NCBI RefSeq assembly: GCF_047675955.1
Contig: NC_132925.1
Location: forward strand, 77,133,622-77,197,621
Direction of reading: 5' to 3'
DNA from: Chlorocebus sabaeus
Lineage: Eukaryota > Chordata > Mammalia > Primates > Cercopithecidae
DNA: 64,000 bases
Shown: positions 1 through 12,169 of the stretch, piece by piece
Numbering within the stretch: the stretch's first letter is position 1
Layout: every line of letters starts with the position of its first letter
Notes under the pieces: model-generated
What the model was told of the DNA's origin: nothing
Seen by the model: only the letters and a program-made list of their open reading frames with translations
Database searches by the model: none
Made by a program: the position numbers and the translations under genes

Positions 1-186
1 CTCAAAAGAAGACATGCATACAGCCAACAGACACATGAAAAAATGCTCGTCATCACTGGCCATCAGAGAAATGCAAATCAAAACCACAATGAGATATCAT
101 CTCACACCAGTTAGAATGGCAATCATTAAAAAGTCAGGAAACAACAGATGCTGGAGAGGATGTGGAGAAATAGGAACACTTTTACA
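1..186 (+). mobile_element. L1PA-like LINE-1 fragment (late ORF2 region)
   Basis: Closely resembles the end of L1 ORF2 in young primate L1s (the segment coding through the Lys-rich carboxyl end). It is cut off at the left by the window and stops abruptly at about 184, where Alu sequence begins. The matching L1 3' part resumes at about 395, with the intervening L1 segment missing. Confidence 0.85.
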
Positions 187-365
187 GTAGCTGGGATTAC
201 AGGCACAGGCCACCATGCCTAGCTAATTTTTTTTTTGTATTTTTAGTAGAGACAGAGTTTTACCATGTTGGCTAGACTGGTCTCAAACTCCTGACCTCAG
301 GCAATCCTCCCACCTCGGCCTCCCCAAAATGCTGGGATTACAGGCATGAGCCAACGTGCCTGGCC
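187..365 (-). mobile_element. Partial Alu, antisense, inside L1
   Basis: Reverse complement of an Alu: it contains gtagctgggattacagg, the middle A-rich linker as T-run, and ends at the Alu head (ggcatgagccaacgtgcctggcca). The 3' end of the Alu and its poly-A are absent, so this is not a simple target-primed insertion. Confidence 0.85.
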
Positions 366-814
366 AGGTTCTTATTTTCTTTAAAAATAGTCTGGCTTAT
401 GTCCATCAGTGACAGACTGGATTAAGAAAATGTGGCACATATACACCATGGAATACTATGCAGCCATAAAAAAGGATGAGTTCATGTCCTTTGTAGGGAC
501 ATGGATGCAGCTGGAAACCATCATTCTCAGCAAACTATCGCAAGAACAGAAAACCAAACACCGCATGTTCTCACTCATAGGTGGGAATTGAACAATGAGA
601 TCACTTGGACTCTGGAAGGGGAACATCACACACTGGGGCCTATTATGGGGAGGGATGGCATTGGGAGTTGTACCTGATGTAAATGACGAGTTGATGGGTG
701 CTGACGAGTTGATGGGTGCAGCACACCAACATGGCACAAGTATACATATGTAGCAAACCTGCACGTTGTGCACATGTACCCTAGAACTTAAAGTATAATA
801 ATAATAAAAAAAAA
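366..814 (+). mobile_element. L1PA-like 3' end with poly-A tail
   Basis: From about 395 the sequence follows the L1 ORF2 end and 3' UTR (ggcacatatacaccatgg, cactggggcctatt) to the AATAATAATAAAAAAA tail at about 790-814. The first 30 bases (366-395) are not recognisably L1. An 18-bp perfect tandem duplication lies at 684-719. Confidence 0.88.
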
Positions 815-939
815 GAAATGCTTTTAGTTCATCTATACTCTATAGAAACAATGCTTATCACTGGCTTACTGTCAATAAATATGTGGGTAAATCTGTTCGA
901 GGCTCTCAGCTCTGAAGGCTGTGAGACCCCTGATTTCCC

Positions 940-1012
940 ACCCCACACTCTAAAAAAAAAAAAAAAAAAAAAGACTGAGACTCCATTTCAAAAAGAAAAA
1001 AAAGAAAAGAAG
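940..1012 (+). repeat. A-rich tract, possibly an Alu tail remnant
   Basis: About 21 A residues are followed by gactgagactccatttc and a second A/G-rich run. The middle matches the last bases of an Alu, suggesting a tiny 3' Alu remnant; it is too short to be sure. Confidence 0.5.
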
Positions 1013-1329
1013 AGCCTATTTCTTGGTAGAAATGAAAAACTGATCTTATTTGCTTAACACAGAAAGAGTAGCCCATTTTATATGCCTGTCTGACCCCTGT
1101 GAGCATTTGAATTAGTGAGCCTTGTCTTTCTGTCTGGCAGGCAATCAGCTACACTATGAGGAATTGCATTTTCGTGCTAGACTGGTCCCAGCATGACTGG
1201 TACAAACCTAATAGAAGCCATCAGATACCTGTTGGTATTCTCTGTAGCTTCCCATTTATGTATTTTCCTCTGGGTGATGCTGCCAGGGGCCTTGCCAATA
1301 ACCTCGATTATGTGGAATTATCTTTTCAG

Positions 1330-1451
1330 GTGGTAATCATGGAAGTCCAAGGCCTGAAATCTTTGGCTCCAAATCGCATCGTATATTGTACAATGGAGGT
1401 GGAAGGAGGAGAGAAACTACAGACTGATCAGGCCGAGGCTTCTAAACCAAC
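1330..1451 (+). CDS. CADPS: CADPS internal exon A (start of C2-like region)
   Basis: A 122-bp internal coding exon. It follows a ttttcag acceptor (AG at 1328-1329) and precedes a consensus GTAAGT donor at 1452. It starts in phase 0 and ends after two bases of a Thr codon. The peptide opens VVIMEVQGLKSLAPNRIVYC and ends ...QAEASKP-T, which I recognise as CAPS1. CADPS2, as I recall it, has Val where this has Leu in the KSLAPN stretch, so CADPS fits better. CAPS proteins prime dense-core vesicles by acting on SNAREs and binding PI(4,5)P2 at the plasma membrane. The exon encodes the first strands of the C2-like domain that precedes the PH domain. The frame stays open upstream of the acceptor as far as 1141 (see findings). 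Intact here: no stop or frameshift. Family identity is from memory; exon boundaries are read directly. Confidence 0.95.
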
Positions 1452-1807
1452 GTAAGTTATGTTTCTCCAGGGTCCATCTTATAGAGGGTTGCTGCCATTA
1501 GTTCCATTTTGGCCAACTCCGAGGTAAAGATCTGGTTTCCCCAGGAGATCCTAGAAGACATAAACCTTGATTATTTTTCAAAAGATGATTTGCCTACCTT
1601 TTTATTTGGCAACCATAGCAAAGATTCTAGTTCCTTCAAAGCAGAGAACTGAAGAAAATTAAAGAAGCAGTCTCCTTTCTGGTGGTTTTAAGTATTCACC
1701 CTCGAGAGATTAGTCACAGTTTCCATTCATCAATATAATGTGCAGGAACGTTTGATATAAGTTTACTTTATTAAATTTTCTAAATATTTGGTTTTCAGTA
1801 TAAGACT

Positions 1808-2080
1808 TAAAGTTTTTTTTTTAATTTCCATAGATTTTTGGGGAATAGGTGGTATTTGGTTATATTGGTAAGTTCTTTAGTGGTGATTTGGGAGATTTTG
1901 GTGTCATCACCTGAGCAGTATACACTGAACCCAATTTGTAGTCTGTTATCCCTTACCCCCTTCCCACTCTTTCTCCCTGAGTCCCCAAAGTCCATTGTAT
2001 CATTCTTATGCCTTTGCATTCTTATAGCTTTGATCCCACTTATTAGTGAGAACATACAATATTTAGGTTTTTGTCTAAAT
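1808..2080 (-). mobile_element. L1 3' end fragment, antisense
   Basis: Starts with a T-run (poly-A on the minus strand) and continues with typical reverse-complement L1 3' UTR sequence (cctgagcagtatacactg, ccattgtatcattcttatgcc, agtgagaacatacaa). It looks like an intermediate-age family (L1PB or L1MA). The element is heavily 5' truncated. Confidence 0.8.
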
Positions 2081-2329
2081 TTTTTCCTATATGTAATAGT
2101 TCTGAATGTATTAGCAAGGTAGTATGTTACATAATACATTAATTCATTGGATCAATATAATTGTGTCAAATGCTTACTATGTGTGTGTACAAGGTATTAG
2201 TGCATGGTGGAAAGGAAAGTAGTCACTGGTGTAGCCCTCCACAGCTCACAGTTTCGTGGGACCATCAGAAAAGTAATGGCACAAATATATAATTACAGAT
2301 AGTTATAAATGCTGACAAAGGACGCTTTG

Positions 2330-2735
2330 AGAGGAGATAGCAGGAGGGACCTGAACCAGTTTGTGAGGACAGATGCAGAATAGGCCTTCCTTAGGACATA
2401 TGAGGTATCTGAGCTAATATTATTAAAGTTGAGCAATGGGAGTGGGGATGGGTGGAGAGCATTCTAGGCAGAGTAAACAGCTTGTGCAAAGGTCCTGTGG
2501 TTAGCAAAGGCCCTGGGCAAGGAGAAATTAAAAGGTGGCCAGTGGGGCTGGAGTTTGGAGAATAAGGGGTGCCATAAGCTGCCAGAGAGGCAGGCAGGGC
2601 CATACCACGGGGAAGTTGTTAGGCCTTGGCAAGGAAAACATGGATTGGAGATGTATTTTGAAAAGATGACTCTCGCTGCAGTGGGTGGAGAGTGGGTGGG
2701 CAGGGTTGTGCAGGAGGTCAGTTAGGGTCCTGTTT
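2330..2735 (-). mobile_element. L2 LINE relic, antisense
   Basis: Contains the reverse complement of the common L2 3' segment: gagcattctaggcagagtaaacag followed by ttgtgcaaaggtcctg, then ggtggccagtggggctgg. Diverged and without coding capacity. Confidence 0.7.
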
Positions 2736-4214
2736 CAGTGGTCCACAGGAGCAATAATGGGTTCGTTCATTAGGGTCAATAGACTCTCAGACCTCAAAGA
2801 TTCTTGAGAGATCATTGCTCCTTTCCCTCCCTACCCACTACTTTTCTCTCCCTTCCTTTTCTATCTCAGTAAGCCCATCTAGACTAATGAGCATCTTTTT
2901 GTGTTGGTGTTAATTCATAAGAGAGTCATCAAAAGAGAAACCCCAACCAGTAGCTCACTGCCTCTCCTCCCCCAGAGCATTATGAGCTGTTTGGCAGAAC
3001 ATGAATAACTTACCAGGATGTTCAAACAAAATAGTTCAAAGAAAGCGCTGAATGTTTCCTGGACTAGAGAAAATCTGATGGCATTGTATGCCTTCAAGTG
3101 GCTCTTTGCATGAATAGGCAAAAGCCTTAGATGCTCAGAAGCTGGGAGAAATTAATGAGTATGTACAAGAGGAAATGGAAACCAGTGCACCTTGTCACAC
3201 ACCACCCTTCCTCCCTTTTTTTACAACCGAGTTTCAAACTGACAATGAATGTGCTTTCTTTTTTACTGCCATTGATGAAATCCCAGTTATTCCTCAAACG
3301 GTCTGATAATTTTCCATGCTCTTATGTTATACTGCACTATTTATTTGTGCTTTTTAAAAATGTATGATATATGGGGGAAGAACAACCTATTTGGTATTTC
3401 TGCCTACTTTTTAAGATGCTGGGCCCAATATGGTGTTATAACATTAAGAAGGAAAGAGAAAGTTCTGATTATTCTAACAGACTGTTGTTTCATATGAGCT
3501 ATTACAATTCAAAACACAGTTTGTAACATTTGATCAGATGCAATGGTTTCAGTTACCAGGGTAAATGATGAGTTGATTTTCCTGTGCTTGTAAATGGTTA
3601 AAACAGAATTTCATATTACAAATAATTACAGAATGCTTGGGCCTACCTGCTTGAAATATTCATGTTTCATACACATACTTACTCATAACTACACATGCAG
3701 ATTATGATGTCTATAAACAGAAACAGCTCACATTGAAACATTTTGCTTTTCCAGCAAGAAGTATACATTTTTGATTCCTCTTCAGTCAATAAGTTTGTTG
3801 ATTTGTTTGTTTTGTAATACCTTAAGGATTCAGGTTTCGTGACCAGAGTCAAGTCAAATCAATCAGTGGTAGCTACCTAAAGTGCTGTATTGAGAAGTGT
3901 TCGAGGCCAAATCCATACTCAGAGGAAAATAGTGCCAAGGTCAACTTGTAATATCTGCCGTGGGAGAGGAAGGAGTACAAGTGCCCTGTATTTTCCATTT
4001 CTATAGTATCCCAAAGGGATATACTGGAAGCTTGAAATGTACAACACTCATGTGTCTTCCTGTCTATCCTTTACGTGTAGACTCTCCTATATCCTTTATT
4101 TATTTTCCTTCTAAATCCACAATTCTGTACTCAAGACTCTTTTTAACCATTTTTCTTTGTCACACTTCACTTCCAGTAGTTTTCCTCTGCCTCCAAGTTG
4201 TTTTGTTTTGTTTT

Positions 4215-4534
4215 GGGGTTTTAGTTTTATTTTATTTTGTCTTTTGAGACAGGGTCTTACTCTGTCACCCAGGCTGGAGTACAGTGGTGCAATCACAACT
4301 CACTGCAGCCTTGGCCAACCTGGACTCAGGTGATCCTCCCATCTCACTCTCCTGAGTGGCTGGGACTACAGTCATGTACCACAACACCCAGCTAATTTTT
4401 GTATATTTTTGTGGAGACAGAGTTTTACCATATTGCCCAGGCTGGTCGTCTCGAACTGTTGGGCTCAAGTGATCTGCTCCCGCCTCAGCCTCCCAAAGTA
4501 CTGGGATTCAGGCATGGGCCACTGCACCTGGCTT
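4215..4534 (-). mobile_element. Full-length Alu (J-like), antisense
   Basis: Runs from a T/TTTTG-rich tail through gagacagggtcttactctg, both monomers and the central linker, to ggcatgggccactgcacctggc. The divergence and the cagggtctta-type start suggest an old AluJ. Confidence 0.9.
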
Positions 4535-7094
4535 GCCTCCAGTTTTATCTGTTAGGATGAACCAGCCTGTTTGTGCAGTTCCATTTTCTTCCTGCCTCCC
4601 TAGTTCTAACTTACTCAGAAGCCTCTTCATCATCTCTTTTCTTTGAAGTTTTATTTCTTCTCCTTTTCTCCACTCTCTCCCCTCCCACTTACACTTTCTC
4701 CTATTACTAATCTCCAGCTGTCATCTCTGCTACTTGATTTTGATTATTCCAGAAATTTCCCTTTCAGGGATTATCTTTAATTTGTCCTAATAACTCCACT
4801 TCATCCTCTGACAAGCTTAGCCCTTTTCCTGCCCTATTCATCTTCTGAATCTTGTCTTTGACTATTTTTACAGCCAGCTGGTGCCCATGCTTTATTTATA
4901 TATTCTAAAACCAAAACTCCATTTGAGCGTGCTTATTACTCAAATTCCATGGTTACTGCTACCAAGTACTACACCCCATAACTGGAACCCTAACATTGTA
5001 CCATAGCACATGTCTACAAGGAATTTGGCTGTTGTCTTTTTTTTCTCAAGTATAGCCAAAAATTCATGCATACATAACATAACCCAGTTTGTCTAAGAGT
5101 ATGTTATTTGGAATCCTCATGTATGGAATTGACATTTCCCATCCTTCACCTCCTTTAAGAGTGCCATCTCATCACTTATAGCCAGGACCCTGCTCAGCAT
5201 GGTCATATTGAATCAGTTGTATAATATAACAACACTGTGTTCATTAGTTAAATATATTAATACTTTGTGGTTGGAAAAAATGGTGTGTGTGGTGAAGGCG
5301 GGGCAGCCTCTTACACTCTCAGCTAAATTGTGGCCTATATTCATCCTTCACTTGATCAATCTGTTTGATACCTGTGAGTTATTTTCAAGCAGACTATGTC
5401 CTCTCAATTCTGTTGTCCTCCTCTCCTGCGTTTTTAACATAGCAAGCCAGGAGAATGTATGGCCAAGTTTTCATGAGATGTGTTTATTTTACAATACGGT
5501 CTCCATTTGCAACAGGTTGTTTTTGCTTCTGATGGGAAACCGATGGGGATACTTAGGCAGAAGTGCTTCAAATCCTGCCATTAGGTCAGCAGCCTCAGGA
5601 AGGCATGGAGATGGAGAAGGGGAATGCTTTGGGGATTCCAAAGCATTTGGAATGTATTTTCCCACTTTCTTTGAACTAGAGCAGAGGGCTGTTCTTGCTC
5701 TAAGGTGATATATTTCAAAGGGTGGCACTCTTACCTTTACTAAGAACAGAGATTATGTTAAGTAATACCAGAACATGGCATTGTGAGATGAAATTATGTG
5801 AAAAGAAAGGCACTCCTTTTCCATTTATTTTTCAATTTTTCTGATAAGATCAAGGAGAACATTTTAATATGATGCTAGTAGGTCATTAACACCTCCACGG
5901 GTCTCAGGCTCAGAGCCTTCTGCAGACAACAGCATCCAGTTAAGATTTCATAGCCTTGTTTAGATCCCATTACGATTACCTTCCATTCATGGCTGGTGGT
6001 GCTGTTTTGTCTTTTGTAGCGATGACATAAGATTTCTTTTTAAAGAAATACGGTAACACTTAAAAAGTGAATCAATTTAAATAAAATATATTAAGTACAT
6101 AATAGCACAGGTGGTACCTGGGTACGATGAAAAGTAATCATGAAAGTATCTTGCATTGGTATACAGAAATGGTAGAGATTGGGAAGATGGTAGGCAAATT
6201 GTGTTAATTTGAAAAATAATTGATGTAAAGAAACCTGACATATTCCCTGAGTAGAAAATATATTCCAAAATTATATGTATTGGTAGTTTTGTACAATGTA
6301 AGTTACCCTCTATAATAACCATGCCCCAAGGATTAAATACTGGAACACTTAAATAATTTTGCTGAAAAGAAAGGAAGTTTAATTAGCAACCCAGGATTGT
6401 GCTAATGTATCTGAAATTATATTCTACTGAATTGAAACCAAAGATGCCACTTGGCATTTGATTATTTAGCAAGTTCATTACTTCCTGACAGGACATGGGC
6501 TTCGTGACATATGAATTTCATTATTGCCAGGGATTAGAAAACACAACCAAACTTGGAAACTTGGTATTTTCCAAGGGAATGAGAAAATAAAATGCCCTAA
6601 CTGGGAAATCTTGTCACGGCCCTAGTGTTCTTCAACGACATCTCATCTGATGAGACAAACAAAAAACAAAAACAACACAAAACACAACAACTTCCTGTAA
6701 CATTTTTCTTCTGTGAAATATATTATTCATCCTCATGGTAGAGTGCAGAATGGGCCAGGCTTATTATGCCCAAATTATTCATAGAAATGGAGTTCTATTA
6801 AATTGTTCCCACATTAAGTCAGTTACAAAGTCAGAAAAGGAAGTTGTTCCCTCCAGTTGCTTGCCTCACCTATTATGTTCTTAATAGTGCTTCCTTTTTC
6901 AATTTAACCAAAATGTTTTCTGTGTACTGGGCCTTGGAATAGTTTAAATAGGAGGCAGAATATCTGTCCTAAATGGCTTCTTTGATATTTAGATGTGACA
7001 TGATGATATGAAAGGGTAGATACTTGCATTCCTTCAGCAAGTGCATGCACAGGATGCTTTCCTTGTGTCCAACCGGTGCTGGGGCTACAGCTAT

Positions 7095-7500
7095 GAATAA
7101 CATATCTCAAGCCTTGGCCTGTGGATCAAACATTCCAGTAAGGGACACAGGCAATAAACAAATGAACAAATGAATATATAAGGGTAACAACAGATTCTAA
7201 TTTGTGTTCTGAAAGAAATGAGCAGGCAGCTGTGATAGAGAGTAGCGGGGGCATAGGGAAGAGGAAACAGCAAGTGTGAGGCTTTGAGGTAGGGAGAGGC
7301 TTGAAGTGTCCTGAACCAGAGAGGGGGACAGTGTACCTAGACATCGGTCATTGAAGGAGAGTATTTACAGGGACAGTGCAGAGAGCAGGGCAGGACCAGA
7401 CAACTTAGGGGTCCTAGGGGCCACACACAGGGTCACACACAGAATAAACTTTATTCCAAGACCCTGGAGAAGCTATTGCTGGAGTTTAAGCCAGGGAAAA
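7095..7500 (-). mobile_element. L2 LINE relic, antisense
   Basis: The reverse-complement L2 3' region is recognisable in order: cattccagtaagggacacaggcaataaacaaa, gaaacagcaagtgtgaggc, then cttgaagtgtcctgaac. A second L2 tip (tatttattgagcacatac) follows at 7570-7640. Confidence 0.65.
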
Positions 7501-7569
7501 TATGATTGTATTTCCATCTTGAAACCTGAAATATCTTTAAGGACTGGAGTAAACCTGGAACCATATATT

Positions 7570-7640
7570 GGTCAACTAGTATTTATTGAGCACATACTAT
7601 TTGCCAGGCCTTAATGTTAGACTGAGGGATAACACAGATG
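7570..7640 (-). mobile_element. L2 3' tip, antisense
   Basis: The phrase agtatttattgagcacatac followed by tatttgccaggcctta is the reverse complement of the L2 3' end. Short and isolated. Confidence 0.6.
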
Positions 7641-8219
7641 TGACCTTTGAAGTTGTACACCCATGGAGGGGAGTTGATTGGAAATATCTGAGTGCCTGGG
7701 CATGGTCTATATTCCAGGAGCCACGGTAGCTTTTGAGAACTTCAAAGGCCACTGAATGGGAAAGGAAATGAGGCTTCCTGAGAATCAGCTCCTTTCCTGT
7801 CTTGACACTCCATGCTCAAGTTCACAGTCCAGGAGATATTTATGTAGAGACATTATGTAGTGAGAACGTGGAGCTTAGATGCCATTTCTTCTGTTTTTTC
7901 CTTCTGGAAAAAGGTTTAATTTCTTTCCAAGTTAATTAAATCATAAATGGTAAAAGTCAACACTGACCCAGAAATTCAATTTTGCTAGGCTCCCAGAAGA
8001 TACGTAGGATGGGAGGAAGTAAAATTATAATCATAGTTTGGGATGCTCAGACACTGTCCTGCCTCTCAGACCAGAATGCTTGGTCCAGAATTCCCAATGT
8101 TTATTTAAGACCAGTTTGTGTGTGTTTGTGAGCTGAAGGGTGAAGTTGGGCAGACTGGTAGGACAACAGACAGTAGGATAGACAGTGGGAAGGAATCAAG
8201 GTGCTAGGGAACAAGTTTT

Positions 8220-8370
8220 GGAGAGAAAGCTCCTAGGTCCACTCCCGGCTCCATCATAAATTTGCCAACCTGTCTTATGTAAGCCACCAAGCTTTCCAAC
8301 TTCTCCAAGTCCTGAAAAGTGGAATCGAAGGTCCCTTCTACCTCAACAATTCTGTAATTATTTCATCCAA
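8220..8370 (+). mobile_element. MIR-like SINE relic
   Basis: Shows the weak MIR pattern: gctccaccc-like opening, cctgtcttatgtaagcca, then a soluble stretch ending gaaggtcccttctacc. Highly diverged. Confidence 0.45.
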
Positions 8371-8929
8371 CTAACTGACCCACAGAAGAACCATAATGAC
8401 AGAACTTAAGACAGAGTTTTCAGAAATTGCAGCTAACTCTGAGTTGATGAAATTTCTGGAATTAGTTGGAGTTTCAGAATTAGATGATCAAGTAGTGGCT
8501 GGAGTTTGTCAGTCAGACATTGACACTCCATCTAAACATGAAAAATCTATGAAAGTTCTGATTTCACGAGTAGTCTAATCTTGTGTAGCTATGAAACAAG
8601 GCGGTACTCTTTTTAAAAAACCCTTAGGGACTAAGTGACTATAGGTCATTTCCTTTCTGATTCAGCTTCTCTAATACCTTGCCTGAGAAGATTACCTGCC
8701 ACTGATATCTGGAGTAATCTAAGAACTGGACTGTTTTTCTATCACTGTTCAGAAGAAATCCAATTTAATACATTTCTCTCCCAAGTGTGAAAAGCCACTG
8801 TACTTGTTATTTAGTGATCAGGGAGAACATAGGAAAGAATGTCATGGAGTTATTTGCCTGTAATGACAGAATGAGGTCTAGAAATTCTAAATCCTCACTA
8901 ATAAGAAAACAACAGACACTTGATTTAGA

Positions 8930-9115
8930 TTCATCAGTGTTCAGAAGCAGTATAGTGTCATGGACAAGAGTACAAAATTGGGAACCAGAGCACTGGGTTC
9001 ATATTTCCGCTGTGTGACTGTGGGCAGGCTGCTTAACTCTTTGTGCCTCCATTTCCACATTCTTATGAAAATTAATTACCATATATATATAATGCTTAAA
9101 ACAATGCTTGGGCAG
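8930..9115 (+). mobile_element. MIR SINE relic
   Basis: Carries MIR core landmarks: agcagtatagtgtcatgg, gctgtgtgactgtgggcag and ctttgtgcctccatttcc. Confidence 0.8.
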
Positions 9116-9204
9116 ATAGTAGTTCTATTGACTATTATAATCATGGCTTTATTCTTGTTTGGATGACGAAGGGGACATAGCGGGAAACAAGGTGGCCTGA
9201 GTCT

Positions 9205-9460
9205 AAAACAGTAATCATTAACATTGATTCAGTATCTTCTATGGACCAGGTGCCATGCTAGGTATTTCACAGTCATCATTTTATTTAAGGCCCTGCCATA
9301 ACCTATGAGATAGGTACTATTGTTATTCCCATTTTACTAATGGAAATATTGAAATCCAGAAAGGTGAAGTGATTTAGTCAATTTGCAGATCTAATAGCTA
9401 AGCCAAAAGACAAACCCAAAGCCTGTACTTTTTATCCATTCTGCCACCCCACCTTTCTAA
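9205..9460 (-). mobile_element. MIR SINE relic
   Basis: Matches the antisense MIR pattern: taggtactattgttattccc, attttactaatggaaatattg, aaaggtgaagtgatttagtc. Old and diverged. Confidence 0.8.
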
Positions 9461-9809
9461 AAGAAATTAGATCTCTAAAACAGAGTCACTTAATTAGCAT
9501 TGGATATTCAACAAAACTATCTAAAAGTGTGCATTTCCTTTCCATAAATTCAGTTGTTTTGTGGATTAAAACCCAGCCATATTTAAATGGAGATGAATGT
9601 GCTGACGCACACACCGGCACAGGTGTTCCACATCAGTGTACACACTCAGCAGGCGTCATTCGACCCACATACATCAGCACTGTGAGGTGTAACACATGCA
9701 AGTCTAAAAAGAGGATCTCTGCCCTTGAGACATTTACACAGTCCCAGAAAGGCACTAATGATAATGATCATCATCCTCAAGGGAATCATTATCAATAACA
9801 ACTGCCCCT

Positions 9810-10060
9810 ATCATTTATTGAAATCTAAGTACCAGGCACTGAACTAGCTGGAACCATAGGCTAAGAGTCAGACAGACCTGGGTTTAAATCACAGATTCAC
9901 CACTCACCAGCTGGGTAACCTTGACCGAGTAGCTTCTCCCCATTAAGTCTCTATTTCCCTGAATTTGAAAGAAAGACAAGAACACAACTGCCCCATGGGG
10001 TTGTTGTTGAAAATCAATCTGATCTATGTTAAGGGCAGAGTTCAATGACCAGCATATTGT
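9810..10060 (+). mobile_element. MIR SINE relic with L2-like lead
   Basis: Opens with an L2-like tip (catttattgaaatctaagtacc) and continues as MIR (gacagacctgggtttaaatc, cagctgggtaaccttgacc, ccccatggggttgttgttg). Confidence 0.75.
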
Positions 10061-10859
10061 ACCCTCTCAGGAAATAGTATTAATAGCTAAAAACTCACTA
10101 TAATGTCACTGAATTCCACATGATACTGTTAAGAAATAGATGGAAAAAAGAGAAGCTCAGAGAAGTTAGGAAGCCTGCCCCCAAATCCTACAGCTCCACA
10201 CACCCAGACTCCAAACACCTGGAAATCAAACGGCCAAGGCTGCCAAAGTAGAAGTGAGTACCATTGCCAAAATGCTTTCCAGAGCCAGAGGACATATTCT
10301 GAGGGTGGACTGCGTTTGATTTGATGATGAAAGAACTAGTTCTCAAAGGCAAGAGGAATCCAAAAGGCAGCATCCTCCATGAGTCCTCCTCCAGAGGCAC
10401 AGCCCTCTACAGCCTGGGTCTCCACAAGCCTGTTGTTCTGGCTTCTTTCTGGATCAGGGCCATTGTTCAAGAGGCTAGAGTGCAGCTAAGGTAATACTTT
10501 CTATGTGTTTGTCAGTTACTTATTTATCTTCCAGCAATGCCCCTGTGCTGTGGATATGGAACTCGCCTCACTATAAGGGTGCAGATGGATGTGGGCCCTC
10601 AGGGAGGACACAGCATCTTGGCATGATGCCAATTATCAGGGGCTTTGGAAATTTCTAGGGCTCTGCTATTTAAACTCTGGAGTCCTTCAGAGTCACCTGG
10701 GTTCCTTGGTAAGAATTCAAAAGCTCTCATGCCAGCCTGTAGCTTCCAGTTTAGATGGTCTGGAAAGAGGCAGCTATTTCAGGCAGTCTTTAACAGCTGC
10801 AGTCTGGGTGGAAACATTTCAGTAATTATACAAAAAATAAAGGTTCAGCATAGGCATAA

Positions 10860-11065
10860 AAGCAAAAACTTTGGGGTGATAGAACCCCTAGTTTGAATCT
10901 CACCTGTGCCACTGTCATTGTTATGGTGGGTGAGCTACTAAATCCTTCTAACCCCAGTTTCTTCGCTTACAAAATAATACTGATGATACCTACACCATAG
11001 GCTGCTTAATAACATTTCAAATTTCACATATGCAAAGCACTTGGCACAGATGTGAGAGATGTTAT
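10860..11065 (+). mobile_element. MIR SINE relic
   Basis: Recognisable MIR order: tagtttgaatctcacctgtg, gtgagctactaaatcc, cccagtttcttcgcttac, and the tail gcaaagcacttggcacag. Confidence 0.8.
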
Positions 11066-11764
11066 TCTTATTTTAATCATTATTGCTGTCAGTGGACCCA
11101 GGGTAAAAAAGGAAAACAGCACAGACCATCAAAGTCAGTTGGTGTGAACTAAAGAAGCTAAAGACACTTTATCTCTCAGATGCCTTTTTTAGTTTCCTTT
11201 GGAATGTGTTCATTTATATGTAGATCCCTTACTTGTAGTTGGAAAAAAATCTATATATCAGGCTAGTTTTCTTATAATGCCTTACATGTAAAGATGATTA
11301 ATAAATATTGGTTGATTCAGAGCTAAACCTTAGCAGCAAGTGGTAAAGGGTTATGGAAAAGCTGAGAAGGGGCCCAATGTGATGGGCTTGAAAACCTCTT
11401 TACAGTACTGATGACCATAAAGATAGTTATAGTGCAGATCTCTCCATCTAAATGAGGCTCCATACCTAAAAGAACAGAAGATGGCTGCAAAATATGTGGG
11501 GAGGGGAAAAAAAAAAAACAGAGAAAGCCCAAAAAGTAAAATGAATCCATTGTATGAGTTCTTGACACCAAATCACTGTCACTTATTAAGTAATGAATAA
11601 AACACATACACACACCTACAAATATACACACCAAGGAATTGCTGGATCCAACACAAGTAAATCTCTGTAAATTTGACTTTCAGCAAGTAAGATGCTATAC
11701 AATCTAATAATGGCTCTTGTCTCCCATGACTTTATACATGCAGTAGTACAATAGAGTTGCGGGA

Positions 11765-11900
11765 TCAATCATTGAGGACTATTAGAGGCAGGAGGCTCTG
11801 GGTGTGATGTCCCAGTTCTGCCCTGCCATGTGATGTCACCTTGTTTTTCTCCCTGCTGTGTCAAATCACTCAACCTATTTCTACCGCAAGAGCAGAATTA
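11765..11900 (+). mobile_element. MIR-like SINE relic
   Basis: aggaggctctgggtgtgatg followed by tcccagttctgccctgcc and aatcactcaacctatttc resembles MIR. Weak. Confidence 0.5.
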
Positions 11901-12169
11901 GGTGATTTTCTGTTGAGCCAAATGTAGCAGGTCTTGGAACCTAGAAAATGTTTCTCTCTCTTTTACCTTCCTGCTTTAAAGAGACCTCAAATGAAATGAA
12001 TCTCAAAAACAGTCTGGTCTCTAGAAATGGCAGCCTCTAGAAGAACTCAGTGTGCAATTTTTGTCATTTGTAATCAGAACCGAGCATCCCACGCAGATCT
12101 AACAAACACTTATAAATCAGGGGGAGAATCAAATCACAGAGAGAAGTGCGTAAGATGCTACTGGCCAGA

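Noticed and set aside
5199..5708. Plus-strand open frame of 169 codons, the second longest in the window
   Set aside because: No recognisable domain, no splice or promoter context, and the composition follows AT-rich intronic DNA. Treated as a chance frame.
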